Positions 16,975 to 25,755 of a stretch of DNA of 64,000 nt are shown one piece after another (within the stretch, counting starts at the first letter, position 1; every line of letters begins with the position of its first letter). A model generated the notes under the pieces. The model was not told the DNA's origin. It made no database searches and saw only the letters and a program-made list of their open reading frames with translations. The stretch comes from Urechidicola vernalis (GTDB taxonomy: Bacteria; Bacteroidota; Bacteroidia; Flavobacteriales; Flavobacteriaceae), in assembly GCF_031846385.1 (NCBI RefSeq), contig NZ_JAVRHV010000001.1:868001-932000 (forward strand), given 5' to 3'. The translations under genes and the position numbers were made by a program.

Positions 16975-17897
16975 CTTTTCATCAATCTATTTTGAATCAA
17001 TTTTCCAAATTGTTTGGTAAATGGTAAAATCAAAATAGTGATTATTAAATTAAAAACGAGATGTGCCAATGCTACTTCAAATGCAATTCCGACATTAAAA
17101 CTATCAATAAGGTTTTTATACGGTACCGCTAATGGCAAATAAATTAAAACGCCAATAATATTGAATATTAAATTGGCTAAAGCTGTTTGCTTAGCCGTTT
17201 TATCTAATTTCATGGCCGCAATAAATGCGGTAGAAGTTGTGCCAATATTGGAACCTACGATAATGGCGATGGCCGAATCTAACCCTAATAATTGTTGACT
17301 GCACAAAATAATTGTCAATCCAATAGTTACAGAACTAGACTGACAAATAGCCGTTACCAAAGCACCTAATAAAACACCTATTATGGGTTTAGCTGCATAA
17401 CTTAAATAATGAATTAATTCTTCACTATTTTTAATCGGTTCTAAAAAATGGCCAATCATATCTAAACTGAAAAGTATCAGACCTAAATAAAAAATGGGTT
17501 TTGAAATAAGGGCCAGTTTTCCTTTAAAATATCCCAGAATAAATCCTAAGGCTAAAAACGTAATTCCTAAGGCCTCAATTTTAAATGAAACTAACCAAGC
17601 GGTTATCGTAGTTCCTAAATTACTTCCTAATAATATAGGCAATGAATTATGAAAAGAAATGATTCCAGAATCTACAAATGAAACGGTAATTGCCACTACT
17701 GCACTGCTACTTTGTATAATACCAGTACCTACGAAACCGGTTAACAATCCTTTAAACTTTGAATCTGTAAAACGTTTAATAGCCAATTGCATTTTATCAT
17801 TGGCATGTTCTTTTAAGTTATTAGAAAAACTTTCTAGACTATGCGTAAATAATCCGATTGCAGCAATAATCGATATGAGGATACTTAACGTATCCAT
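16971..17897 (-). CDS. Na/Pi cotransporter family protein (short form)
   Basis: A 308-residue polytopic membrane protein with the two inverted QSSS repeats that define Na+/phosphate cotransporters: IIQSSSAVVAITVSF near residue 60 and AICQSSSVTIGLT near 180. Each repeat is followed by a GSNxGTT motif (GSNLGTTITAW and GSNIGTTSTAF). The C-terminal PhoU-like domain found in longer bacterial members (about 550 residues) is absent, so this is the transport domain alone. It sits immediately after the RluD-type gene, with no bases between them, and overlaps the 3' end of the GH18 gene. Phosphate as substrate is inferred from the family. Confidence 0.88.
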   Translation of the reverse strand: MDTLSILISIIAAIGLFTHSLESFSNNLKEHANDKMQLAIKRFTDSKFKGLLTGFVGTGIIQSSSAVVAITVSFVDSGIISFHNSLPILLGSNLGTTITAWLVSFKIEALGITFLALGFILGYFKGKLALISKPIFYLGLILFSLDMIGHFLEPIKNSEELIHYLSYAAKPIIGVLLGALVTAICQSSSVTIGLTIILCSQQLLGLDSAIAIIVGSNIGTTSTAFIAAMKLDKTAKQTALANLIFNIIGVLIYLPLAVPYKNLIDSFNVGIAFEVALAHLVFNLIITILILPFTKQFGKLIQNRLMKS

Positions 17898-18920
17898 TTA
17901 CTCTTTTTGATTTACTGTATAGGTTCTCCACTTGTCTAAACATTCAGCAATATCTTCTGGAACATCAGAATTGAATCGCATAAACTCTCCTGTAGTAGGA
18001 TGTGCAAAACCTAAAGTTTTGGCATGTAAGGCTTGCCTTGGCAATACTTTAAAACAATTATCAACAAACTGTTTGTATTTAGTAAATGTCGTCCCCTTTA
18101 AAATCTGATCTCCACCATAACGTTCATCATTAAATAGTGTATGACCAATATACTTCATATGCGCACGGATCTGATGTGTTCTACCAGTTTCCAATTTACA
18201 TTGTACCAAAGTAACATAACTGAAACGCTCTAAAACCTTGTAATGAGTAACGGCATGTTTTCCAAATTCACCTTCAGGAAAAATATCCATTTGTAAGCGG
18301 TTTTTTAAACTTCGTCCAATATGTCCTTTAACAGTCCCTTCCTCTTCTTCAATATTCCCCCAAACCAAGGCAACATATTTACGTTCCGTGGTTCTATCGA
18401 AAAACTGCTTAGACAAATGCGCCATGGCATATTCAGTTTTGGCAACCACCAATAAACCACTAGTATCTTTATCAATTCTGTGTACTAAACCAGGGCGCTC
18501 GTTACTGTTCGTTGGTAAATTTTCTATATGATGAATCAACCCATTTACCAATGTTCCAGAATAATTTCCATGACCTGGATGTACGACCATTCCCGCAGGT
18601 TTATTCACAACAATCAAAACATCATCCTCGTAAACAATGTCAATTGGAATATCTTCCGCAACCAACAAATTTTCATGTGGTGGATGTGCCAAAACAACAC
18701 GAACAACATCGTTTGGTTTTACCTTGTAATTAGATTTAACCGGATTATCATTAACCAAAACATTACCTGCTTTAGCCGCTTGCTGAATCTTATTTCGCGT
18801 AGCATTTTCAATAAAATTCATTAAAAATTTATCTACACGTAAAGGTTCTTGACCAACATGAGCAACATACTTAAAATGCTCATACAATTCTTCGCTTTCT
18901 ATTTCTTGTGATTCGCTCAT
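17898..18920 (-). CDS. RluA/RluD-family 23S rRNA pseudouridine synthase
   Basis: This 340-residue protein has an N-terminal S4 RNA-binding domain (about residues 28-80, LRVDKFLMN onwards) and a pseudouridine synthase domain with the catalytic aspartate D150 in HRIDKDTSGLLVVAK. The RTHQIRAHM block near 247-255 confirms the RluA superfamily. The length and S4 domain resemble RluD, which modifies helix 69 of 23S rRNA. It is preceded without a gap by a PASTA-domain gene and followed directly by the Na/Pi transporter gene, forming a three-gene minus-strand unit. The exact target uridine cannot be fixed from sequence. Confidence 0.92.
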   Translation of the reverse strand: MSESQEIESEELYEHFKYVAHVGQEPLRVDKFLMNFIENATRNKIQQAAKAGNVLVNDNPVKSNYKVKPNDVVRVVLAHPPHENLLVAEDIPIDIVYEDDVLIVVNKPAGMVVHPGHGNYSGTLVNGLIHHIENLPTNSNERPGLVHRIDKDTSGLLVVAKTEYAMAHLSKQFFDRTTERKYVALVWGNIEEEEGTVKGHIGRSLKNRLQMDIFPEGEFGKHAVTHYKVLERFSYVTLVQCKLETGRTHQIRAHMKYIGHTLFNDERYGGDQILKGTTFTKYKQFVDNCFKVLPRQALHAKTLGFAHPTTGEFMRFNSDVPEDIAECLDKWRTYTVNQKE

Positions 18921-19486
18921 TAACGTCTTGCTCTTCCTTTACCGTCGCCTAATTTTAAATTTACAACTGAATTTTTTGGCAACTTATCCCCAACTTTAAT
19001 TTCTTTTCCTTTATAAATGATTCCTCTAACAACGTCTAGTGCAATATCTTTTACATATTCAGGACTATCCCCCACTCTTAATCCAACTGCTTTTAAAGTC
19101 ACTTCCGCATTTCTCCGAGTTTTCTGTAACACATTTGGCATTTCTATATCTTTATAGGTCGCTCTATTAATTTTTAAATATATACGTCTCTTTTCTTTTA
19201 CAAAATCCCCAGCCTCAGGGTTTTGTTCTATAATCGACAAAGGTGGGTAAGAAGGATTATAATTTGAAGAATCAATAATTTCCAATCTTAAATTCAATTC
19301 TTTCAATTGCATCTCAGCTTGCGAAATCGACATTTTCGACAATTCTGGCACTTGAATTTTCTGATCGTGATTGGTGCTAATATTTAACCATTTTATTAGT
19401 ACAAAAATCAATATAATTGACGCAATTCCTGCAAATATCAATTGCTTAATGAAGGTTTTGCTTTTTATAAAATTTAATAAACTCAT
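18920..19486 (-). CDS. PASTA-domain membrane protein
   Basis: A 188-residue protein with one membrane span near residues 13-31 and an extracytoplasmic part containing PASTA repeats. The repeats begin with VPELSKMSISQAEMQLKEL near 43 and MPNVLQKTRRNAEVTLKAVG near 115. PASTA domains bind peptidoglycan fragments or support cell-wall enzymes; here they are not fused to a kinase or to a penicillin-binding protein. The stop overlaps the start of the RluD-like gene by one base. The basic tail DGKGRARR is short. The function is unknown, though coupling to the downstream pseudouridine synthase gene is common in Bacteroidota. Confidence 0.82.
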   Translation of the reverse strand: MSLLNFIKSKTFIKQLIFAGIASIILIFVLIKWLNISTNHDQKIQVPELSKMSISQAEMQLKELNLRLEIIDSSNYNPSYPPLSIIEQNPEAGDFVKEKRRIYLKINRATYKDIEMPNVLQKTRRNAEVTLKAVGLRVGDSPEYVKDIALDVVRGIIYKGKEIKVGDKLPKNSVVNLKLGDGKGRARR

Positions 19487-19570
19487 GCGTATATTTTAAT
19501 AGGAACAAATATATAAAACGTAGCTCTTAAGAAATAATTATATGTTAACAATGTAGTATCTTTATAAAAT

Positions 19571-20470
19571 ATGGAACGTGTATTAATTACTGGTATTGGA
19601 TTAGTTGGAGTTGAATTGGCTACCTTATTAACTGAGAAGGGGTATAAAGTTTCTTTTTTGTCAAGATCTATTCGACCTCATTTCAAGTTCAAAACATATA
19701 AATGGGACATTGAAAACCGTTTTATTGAATTGGACGCCCTAAAGTCTTGTGATTATATTGTTCATTTGGCAGGCTCTAACATTTCAGAAGGAAGGTGGAC
19801 TAAGAAAAGAAAAATTGAGCTCAGAAATAGTAGAGTCTTATCAACTAAATTGCTCTTTAATACAATTAAGGAAAACAATATTGTCCTTAAAGGATATATA
19901 GGAGCCTCAGCAATTGGGTACTATGGAGCATGTACTAACGAATTTATTTATTCTGAAGACATGCCTGCATCGAATGACTTTATTGGAAGTCTATGTAATG
20001 AATGGGAAACCGCACACTTAAAATTTAACGAATTTAAAATCCCTTTAAACATTATAAGAATTGGCGTTGTACTGAGCAATAAGGGTGGTGCATTCATCAA
20101 AATACTAAAACCAATAAAATCGAATCTAGGTGCCGTAATAGGTAATGGAAATCAATATATGCCATGGATACATATACATGATTTATGTAAAATTATTCTT
20201 GTATTGCTAAATTCTAAAAATTCTAAAATTTACAATGCTGTAGCGACAGAACATATAACAAATAAAGAATTGACTAATAAAATTTATAAATTCTTAAACA
20301 AAAAACTTCTATTGCCCAAAATTCCAAAATTTGTTATGAAATTATTGTTCGGTGAAATGTCAGTAATTCTGTTAGAAGGTAGTAGAATTTCAAATAAAAA
20401 AATAAAGTCAAACTTAAATTTCAAATTTAAATTCGACTCAACTAGCAAAGCCTTAAATGAATTATTATAA
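19571..20470 (+). CDS. TIGR01777-family NAD-dependent epimerase-like protein (YfcH-like)
   Basis: A 299-residue short-chain dehydrogenase/epimerase-fold protein. The nucleotide-binding GIGLVGVE lies at residues 7-14. Family features are VHLAGSNISEGRWTKKRKIELRNSR (around 57-81; begins VHLAGSNI), SAIGYYG near 116 and IGVVLSNKGGAF near 168, with MPWIHIHDLCKII near 198. These match the YfcH/TIGR01777 subgroup, whose biochemical role is not established. It is a single gene flanked by oppositely transcribed units. A near-match to the -7 box, TATCTTTA, lies 6 bases before the ATG at about 19557-19564. The sequence is very AT-rich near the C-terminus. Confidence 0.85.
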   Translation: MERVLITGIGLVGVELATLLTEKGYKVSFLSRSIRPHFKFKTYKWDIENRFIELDALKSCDYIVHLAGSNISEGRWTKKRKIELRNSRVLSTKLLFNTIKENNIVLKGYIGASAIGYYGACTNEFIYSEDMPASNDFIGSLCNEWETAHLKFNEFKIPLNIIRIGVVLSNKGGAFIKILKPIKSNLGAVIGNGNQYMPWIHIHDLCKIILVLLNSKNSKIYNAVATEHITNKELTNKIYKFLNKKLLLPKIPKFVMKLLFGEMSVILLEGSRISNKKIKSNLNFKFKFDSTSKALNELL

Positions 20471-20471
20471 G

Positions 20472-21380
20472 TTAATCAGAAAACTTAATTCCCTTTAACC
20501 TTTCGATTAGATGATCAGGGCCACCAATATATTCAAAATTTCCAGGAGCGCCTTCCATATTAAAATTACCAGAAATAAAAATAGGCAAATTCATAGCGCC
20601 AAAATACTTCATGAATCTATCTCTTGAATCTTCAGTCATTGGTGTAACGAACATCGTTAACAATACATCTGCAAAGGCTTTTTCATTCACATCTTCTATA
20701 TTCAACATCGGAACATTTTGACCAAGATAATAAACTCTAAATCCAAGATCTCTTGCTATATAATTTGCTAAAAGCAATCCTATTTCGTGGTTTTCGTTTT
20801 CTGGTAAAAACATAACAACCACACTACTATCTTCCTTCGCAGGAGGTATCATATCTATTGCTGTTATTACCTTTTGACGAATTAAATTAGAAACAAAATG
20901 TTCTTGTGCTGGAATAGATTTATTGGCTGACCATAAAATCCCAACATGATTTAGAAAAGGGTATAATAAATTAATTACAGTTGATAATAAACCGTTTCTT
21001 GTTACGTGACGCTGAAAAATGCCATTAAAAGAATCCTCATCAAACTCTAACATAGACAACACCAACCTATTTAAGTCATCATCGAATTTAGCCGATGACG
21101 CCGAATTAACTTCAAGAACTAAATCATGTACCTGATCCTCATTCATCTTGTCAATCTTAGACACTCTATACCCATTACTAATAAGTATATTAATATTGAG
21201 TAATTTTCGAATTTCGGAATCACTATAGAATCGAATATTCGTATTTGTACGTTTTGGTTTAAGAAAACTATACCTTCTTTCCCACACACGTAATGTATGT
21301 CCTTTAATACCAGTTAATGTCTCAACCTGAGCCATCGAGTACGTGTTCATATTCAAATTATTTGCTGCTAATATAGACAA
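20472..21380 (-). CDS. MerR-family regulator with cobalamin-binding domain (CarH/LitR-like light-responsive repressor)
   Basis: A 302-residue regulator with a MerR winged helix at about residues 14-85 (TGIKGHTLRVWERRY) and a cobalamin-binding module. In the helical-bundle part W150 is followed after nine residues by E160-H161, the pattern that caps adenosylcobalamin in CarH. The Rossmann part has E196-x-H198-x-x-G201, the DxHxxG cobalamin-ligand motif with Glu for Asp. CarH proteins repress carotenoid genes in the dark and release DNA when light breaks the Co-C bond. Here it is divergent from a FAS1 lipoprotein and upstream of a crt operon. A start at the internal Met11 is also possible. Light sensing itself is inferred. 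Confidence 0.88.
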   Translation of the reverse strand: MSILAANNLNMNTYSMAQVETLTGIKGHTLRVWERRYSFLKPKRTNTNIRFYSDSEIRKLLNINILISNGYRVSKIDKMNEDQVHDLVLEVNSASSAKFDDDLNRLVLSMLEFDEDSFNGIFQRHVTRNGLLSTVINLLYPFLNHVGILWSANKSIPAQEHFVSNLIRQKVITAIDMIPPAKEDSSVVVMFLPENENHEIGLLLANYIARDLGFRVYYLGQNVPMLNIEDVNEKAFADVLLTMFVTPMTEDSRDRFMKYFGAMNLPIFISGNFNMEGAPGNFEYIGGPDHLIERLKGIKFSD

Positions 21381-21411
21381 AACATTAAAATTTTAGAGAG
21401 TTATTACGCTA

Positions 21412-21441
21412 CAAATATAATATTTTTATTCTTTTGTTCAA
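21412..21441 (-). promoter_or_regulatory. Promoter of the MerR/B12 regulator
   Basis: On the minus strand TTG at 21441-21439 and TATATTTG at 21419-21412 form a -33/-7 pair separated by 19 bases. The start codon at 21380 follows after 31 bases. It is back to back with the promoter of the FAS1 gene. Confidence 0.65.
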
Positions 21442-21442
21442 C

Positions 21443-21483
21443 TTTTTTTACATTTTTCTTGGACAGTAATTATTTTTTTACAT
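21443..21483 (+). repeat. Direct repeat TTTTTTTACAT x2, candidate operator
   Basis: The 11-base sequence TTTTTTTACAT occurs exactly at 21443-21453 and 21473-21483, a period of 30 bases or about three helical turns. The copies flank the -33 element and overlap the -7 element of the FAS1 promoter. This placement suits an operator for the divergent MerR/B12 regulator, but the binding site of such regulators in this group is not known to me. Confidence 0.4.
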
Positions 21484-21490
21484 ATCTTTG
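21459..21490 (+). promoter_or_regulatory. Promoter of the FAS1 lipoprotein gene
   Basis: TTG at 21459-21461 and the exact -7 box TATCTTTG at 21483-21490 are separated by 21 bases. The ATG follows at 21520. This is one of the best-matching promoters in the window. Confidence 0.7.
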
Positions 21491-21519
21491 TCTAACTTTA
21501 ATGACTAAAATATTGAACA

Positions 21520-23343
21520 ATGAAAAATTTAACTCGCCATTTAATCGAAAAAACAAACAAGTTCATGGCACTTGTAATTATGTTAACTTTACCATTTTTT
21601 GTAATCAGTTGTGACGACGACGATGATGATATTGCAATGGATAAACCAACAATGAACATTGTTGAAATTGCACAATCCACTCCTGAACTAAGCACCTTAA
21701 CCTCTGCAATTGTTGCAGCCGGATTGGACGGTGCCTTAAGTGGAGATACTCCTTACACAGTTTTTGCTCCAACAAATGCAGCATTTGAAAAACTTGATCC
21801 TACGACCCTAAATACTATTATTTCAACCCCATCACTCCTTACAAACCTTTTACAATATCATGTAGTTAATGGTACAGTTAATTCTGGAGATTTGACTACA
21901 GGACCAGTTGGAACATTATTATCTGGACAAAACATTAATGTAGATACTTCTAATGGAGTAGTACTTAATGGGTCTTCTAATGTAACAACTGCAGATATTG
22001 AAGCTACAAATGGAGTAATACATATAATAGACGAAGTATTATTACCTGAAATGTTTGTTGCTGAAACGATAACTCAAATTGCGGCTTCAAACCCTGATTT
22101 CTCAACTTTGGTATCCATTTTACTCATGCCTGAAATGGCTGACATCCTAGCCGCTGCAAGTGATATCACTCAAGATTTAACTGTATTTGCTCCAACAAAC
22201 CAAGCATTTACAGACTTGCTTGCGGCCTTAGGAAAAAACGATTTAAGCGAATTACCAATTGGATTGGTAAGAGAAATTGTACAGTATCATTTATTGGGAA
22301 TGTCTGTTATGTCTAGCGAATTAACGGATGGACAAATGGTGGAAACTTTATTACCTGGAGAATCGGTTACTGTTGATTTATCAAACGGTGTTATGATTAA
22401 CAATGCAACCGTTATTGCTGCTGATGTAAAAGCTGTTAACGGTGTTATACATGGAATAGATGCAGTACTTGTACCTAGTTATGCAGCACAAACTGTAGGT
22501 TCTATCGCTGAGATTATTATGTTTAACCCTGACTATACAATTTTAGTAGAAGCCTTAAAAACTGCTGAATTATTAGAAACAGTTTCTACAGCGCCAGCGT
22601 TAACTTTATTTGCTCCTAATAACGCTGCATTCATTGCAGCAGGAATCACATCCTTAGATGGATTGACTAAAGATGATTTAACACCAATATTATTATACCA
22701 TGTGTTAGGTGCTAAAGTAATGTCTGGAGATTTACCGGCAGACGGGATGGCAATGACATTAAATAATGATGAGAAGATTTATTTAGGTTATTTAACAAAT
22801 AGCGTTTTGATTAATGGATTAACTACAATTACTGAAGTAGATATGGAAAAAGACAATGGAGTAGTACATACCATTAACAGAACCCTAGTTCCTCCAGCAA
22901 TCGATGTATTAGATATTGCCGTTGCAATGTCAGAAATGGAAGAAGGTGCTGAATTTACTGTATTAGTATCGTTGTTATCATCTGAACCATATGCAGATAT
23001 CGCTCAAGCTATTAAAGATGCTGAAAACATTACAATATTTGCACCAACCGATGCCGCTTTTGGAGATATCTCGGCTGTAATTCCAACGCTAACAGAAGAT
23101 CAAATCAGAAACGTGTTATTATATCATGCAGCACTTGGAAGGGTATTTAGCAGTAGTTTACAAGATGGACAAGTAATTGGAATGTTAAACATGGAAACAG
23201 TTACAGTAAATGTAAGTGGTGAAGGTGCAGTTACTTTGACAGACATGTCAATGGGAGCAGACGCAAATGTAATAGAAGTAAATGTACATGGTAGCAATGG
23301 AGTAATTCATGTAGTAGATAAAGTTTTACTACCTACCTTATAA
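21520..23343 (+). CDS. Surface lipoprotein with four FAS1 (fasciclin) domains
   Basis: A 607-residue lipoprotein with signal peptide and acceptor Cys31, followed by six aspartates (32-37), an acidic stretch like the export signal that sends Bacteroidota lipoproteins to the cell surface. Four FAS1 domains follow at about 43-177, 179-319, 322-459 and 461-607; each has the TVFAPTNAAF-type H1 box and ends with a GVIHxIDxVLLP-type H2 box. FAS1 domains mediate adhesion and, in some algal proteins (AstaP), bind carotenoids. The gene lies between a probable light/B12 regulator and the carotenoid operon, with a strong terminator after it. A carotenoid-binding or surface-adhesion role is inference. Confidence 0.9.
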   Translation: MKNLTRHLIEKTNKFMALVIMLTLPFFVISCDDDDDDIAMDKPTMNIVEIAQSTPELSTLTSAIVAAGLDGALSGDTPYTVFAPTNAAFEKLDPTTLNTIISTPSLLTNLLQYHVVNGTVNSGDLTTGPVGTLLSGQNINVDTSNGVVLNGSSNVTTADIEATNGVIHIIDEVLLPEMFVAETITQIAASNPDFSTLVSILLMPEMADILAAASDITQDLTVFAPTNQAFTDLLAALGKNDLSELPIGLVREIVQYHLLGMSVMSSELTDGQMVETLLPGESVTVDLSNGVMINNATVIAADVKAVNGVIHGIDAVLVPSYAAQTVGSIAEIIMFNPDYTILVEALKTAELLETVSTAPALTLFAPNNAAFIAAGITSLDGLTKDDLTPILLYHVLGAKVMSGDLPADGMAMTLNNDEKIYLGYLTNSVLINGLTTITEVDMEKDNGVVHTINRTLVPPAIDVLDIAVAMSEMEEGAEFTVLVSLLSSEPYADIAQAIKDAENITIFAPTDAAFGDISAVIPTLTEDQIRNVLLYHAALGRVFSSSLQDGQVIGMLNMETVTVNVSGEGAVTLTDMSMGADANVIEVNVHGSNGVIHVVDKVLLPTL

Positions 23344-23394
23344 TAATATCTACAAGATAATTTCAATTGGTTATTTGAGGTTAATTTTGGTTGA

Positions 23395-23430
23395 CTAGCG
23401 GTTTTAATTATTTAAGACCGTTAGTTTTTT
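23395..23430 (+). terminator. Strong rho-independent terminator after the FAS1 gene
   Basis: The arm at 23395-23407 (CTAGCGGTTTTAA) pairs over 13 positions, two of them G-T, with 23412-23424 (TTAAGACCGTTAG) around a four-base loop, followed by six T residues. It separates the FAS1 transcript from the crt operon. Confidence 0.85.
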
Positions 23431-23440
23431 CATATCTTTC
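23425..23440 (+). promoter_or_regulatory. Probable crtI promoter -7 region (TATCTTTC)
   Basis: TATCTTTC at 23433-23440 differs from the consensus only in the last base. Its context, a T run then CATATCTTT, is nearly the same as at the FAS1 promoter (21473-21489), which suggests joint control. The -33 position would fall inside the terminator hairpin, and no TTG is present there. Confidence 0.4.
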
Positions 23441-23455
23441 TTACATATTTATATT

Positions 23456-24922
23456 TTGAAAAAGCAAAAAATTATCATTATAGGAGCTGGATTCGCTTCA
23501 CTATCAGCTGCAAGTTACCTTGCCAAATCTGGCTATGACGTAACAATTCTCGAAAAAAATGAGACTGTAGGCGGCAGAGCTAGGCAATATAAAAAGGACG
23601 GCTTTACATTTGATATTGGTCCAACTTTTTATTGGATGCCCGATGTATTTGAAAATTATTTTAAAGACTTTGATAAGAACTTAAAGGACTATTATTCTCT
23701 TAAAAGATTGGATCCTGCATATGAAGTCTTCTTTGATGACAAAACTTCATTAAAGATTGGAGGCTCATATGATGAAATTAAAAACACTTTTAAATCAATT
23801 GAAACAAACGGGGATCAAAAATTAGACGCGTTTATTTCCAATGCGGAGTCTAATTACAAAATTGCAATTCAAGATTTAGTTTACAATCCTGGTGAATCTT
23901 TATTAGAAATAGTAAGCCTTAAGACCTTTTTAAAACTCAAACTTTTCTTTCAATCTATTAAAGGGCAAGTTCGCTCTAAATTTAAAAATGAGAAGCTTCG
24001 AAAAATTTTAGAATTTCCTGTGCTGTTTTTAGGTGCAAAGCCATCTACAACACCAGCTTTCTATAATTTTATGAATTATGCCGACTTAAAACTTGGTACT
24101 TGGCATCCTGAAGGCGGAATGTATGAAGTAGTTAAGTCCATGGAAAAACTCAACAATGAATTAAATGTAGAAATAATAACCAACTGTTCAGTTGAAAAAA
24201 TAAATATAGAAGGCAAAACTGTTAAGTCTGTTAATACAATTAAAGGTGAGTTTAAATGTGATATTTTATTAAGTGGCGCTGATTATGCTTTTACAGAAAC
24301 GCTTCTACCAATGAGGCTTAGACAATATTCAGAGAACTACTGGAACAGTAAAACATTTGCACCTTCTGCCCTACTATTCTTTGTTGGTTTCAATAAAAAA
24401 ATAGATAATGTTTCACACCATTCACTATTTTTCGATACTGATTTTGAAGAGCATGCTTCAACAATTTATGATTCAAAAACATGGCCAGAAAAACCATTAT
24501 TCTATGCAAGTTTCCCAAGTATAACAGATAAAACTGCAGCTCCTAAAGCATATGAAGCTGGAATTTTCCTTATTCCAATTGCACCAGGTCTAGAAGACAC
24601 TGAAACGAAAAGAGAAAAGTGCTTTAAAATTATTATGGAACGTTTAGAATCATTTACGGATCAAAATTTACAAGATGCTGTTTTATTTAAAAAATCTTAT
24701 TCTGTCAATGATTTTATCAGCGATTACAATTCATACAAAGGAAATGCTTATGGCCTAGCAAACACCTTAACACAAACGCATATACTACGACCAAAATTAA
24801 AAACTAAAAAATTAACAAACTTGTATTTTACAGGACAATTAACTGTGCCGGGACCAGGAGTACCACCCAGTTTAATTTCTGGTAAAGTTGTAAGTGAATT
24901 AATACAAAAATACCATTCATGA
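23456..24922 (+). CDS. crtI: Phytoene desaturase (CrtI)
   Basis: A 488-residue FAD-dependent desaturase that converts phytoene to lycopene. The dinucleotide-binding KIIIIGAGFASLSAASYLA begins at residue 5, followed by the GGRARQYKKDGFTFDIGPTF-type block (GGRA at about 42-45), and the C-terminal signature GQLTVPGPGVPPS is near 465. The only reasonable start is TTG at 23456, giving MKKQKIIII; no ATG lies upstream in frame before the terminator. The gene overlaps crtB by 4 bases. It is the first gene of the carotenoid operon. Length and motifs match CrtI rather than the CrtP plant type. Confidence 0.95.
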   Translation: MKKQKIIIIGAGFASLSAASYLAKSGYDVTILEKNETVGGRARQYKKDGFTFDIGPTFYWMPDVFENYFKDFDKNLKDYYSLKRLDPAYEVFFDDKTSLKIGGSYDEIKNTFKSIETNGDQKLDAFISNAESNYKIAIQDLVYNPGESLLEIVSLKTFLKLKLFFQSIKGQVRSKFKNEKLRKILEFPVLFLGAKPSTTPAFYNFMNYADLKLGTWHPEGGMYEVVKSMEKLNNELNVEIITNCSVEKINIEGKTVKSVNTIKGEFKCDILLSGADYAFTETLLPMRLRQYSENYWNSKTFAPSALLFFVGFNKKIDNVSHHSLFFDTDFEEHASTIYDSKTWPEKPLFYASFPSITDKTAAPKAYEAGIFLIPIAPGLEDTETKREKCFKIIMERLESFTDQNLQDAVLFKKSYSVNDFISDYNSYKGNAYGLANTLTQTHILRPKLKTKKLTNLYFTGQLTVPGPGVPPSLISGKVVSELIQKYHS

Positions 24923-25755
24923 AAAAATTATTTGACAACTCGAGTTTTAAATGCAGTAAGTTAATAACCAACACCTACAGCACATCTTTTTCTCTTGGAA
25001 TAAAATTGTTTCATCCAAATGTGCAAAACTCAATTTATAAAATCTACGCCTTTGTAAGGTATGCGGATGAAATTGTGGATAGTTTCCATAAGTATGATAG
25101 AGAAGAATTATTTATTGAATTTGAAAAGGATTATGAAAAATCTTTAAGAAGACGAATAAGTTTGAACCCCATTCTAAATGCGTTTCAAGAAGTTGTTTTA
25201 AAATTTGAATTACAAGACTTAGTACAAGATTTTATGCGCAGCATGAAGGCCGACCTATATGAGAGCGATTATACCTCAACATTATCTTATGAGGAATATA
25301 TACATGGCTCTGCAAATGTAGTAGGGTTAATGTGTTTAAAAGTTTTCGTAGAAGGAGATATTGAAGAATACAATCGTTTAAAGTCTTACGCAATGAAATT
25401 GGGGTCTGCATTTCAAAAAGTTAACTTTTTAAGAGATTTAAAAGATGACTATGAAATTTTAGGAAGGTCTTATTTCCCCGAGTTAAGCCTTGGCAACTTA
25501 GATGCGGATAGCAAACTTAAAATTATTGAAGATATAGAAGAGGATTTTCATGAAGCATATAAAGGCATTGTATTATTACCTAAAAAATGTAAACTAGGTG
25601 TTTATGTTGCCTTTACGTATTACCGAATTCTTCTTAGGAAATTGAAAAAGAAAAACGTAAATTACATACTTAATGAACGGACAAGAATATCCAACCCGGT
25701 AAAGGTATCCTTGTTGTGTACCTCATATATTCGGTACAAGTTGAATGTTTTATAA
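24919..25755 (+). CDS. crtB: Phytoene synthase (CrtB)
   Basis: A 278-residue squalene/phytoene synthase that joins two geranylgeranyl diphosphates into phytoene. The two Mg2+-binding aspartate motifs are D50-x3-D54 in RYADEIVDSF and D173-x3-D177 in NFLRDLKDDYE. The start ATG overlaps the crtI stop and the stop codon touches the ATG of the next gene, so it is tightly coupled on both sides. No geranylgeranyl diphosphate synthase gene is in the window. The substrate assignment as GGPP rather than FPP comes from its place between crtI and crtZ. Confidence 0.95.
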   Translation: MKKLFDNSSFKCSKLITNTYSTSFSLGIKLFHPNVQNSIYKIYAFVRYADEIVDSFHKYDREELFIEFEKDYEKSLRRRISLNPILNAFQEVVLKFELQDLVQDFMRSMKADLYESDYTSTLSYEEYIHGSANVVGLMCLKVFVEGDIEEYNRLKSYAMKLGSAFQKVNFLRDLKDDYEILGRSYFPELSLGNLDADSKLKIIEDIEEDFHEAYKGIVLLPKKCKLGVYVAFTYYRILLRKLKKKNVNYILNERTRISNPVKVSLLCTSYIRYKLNVL

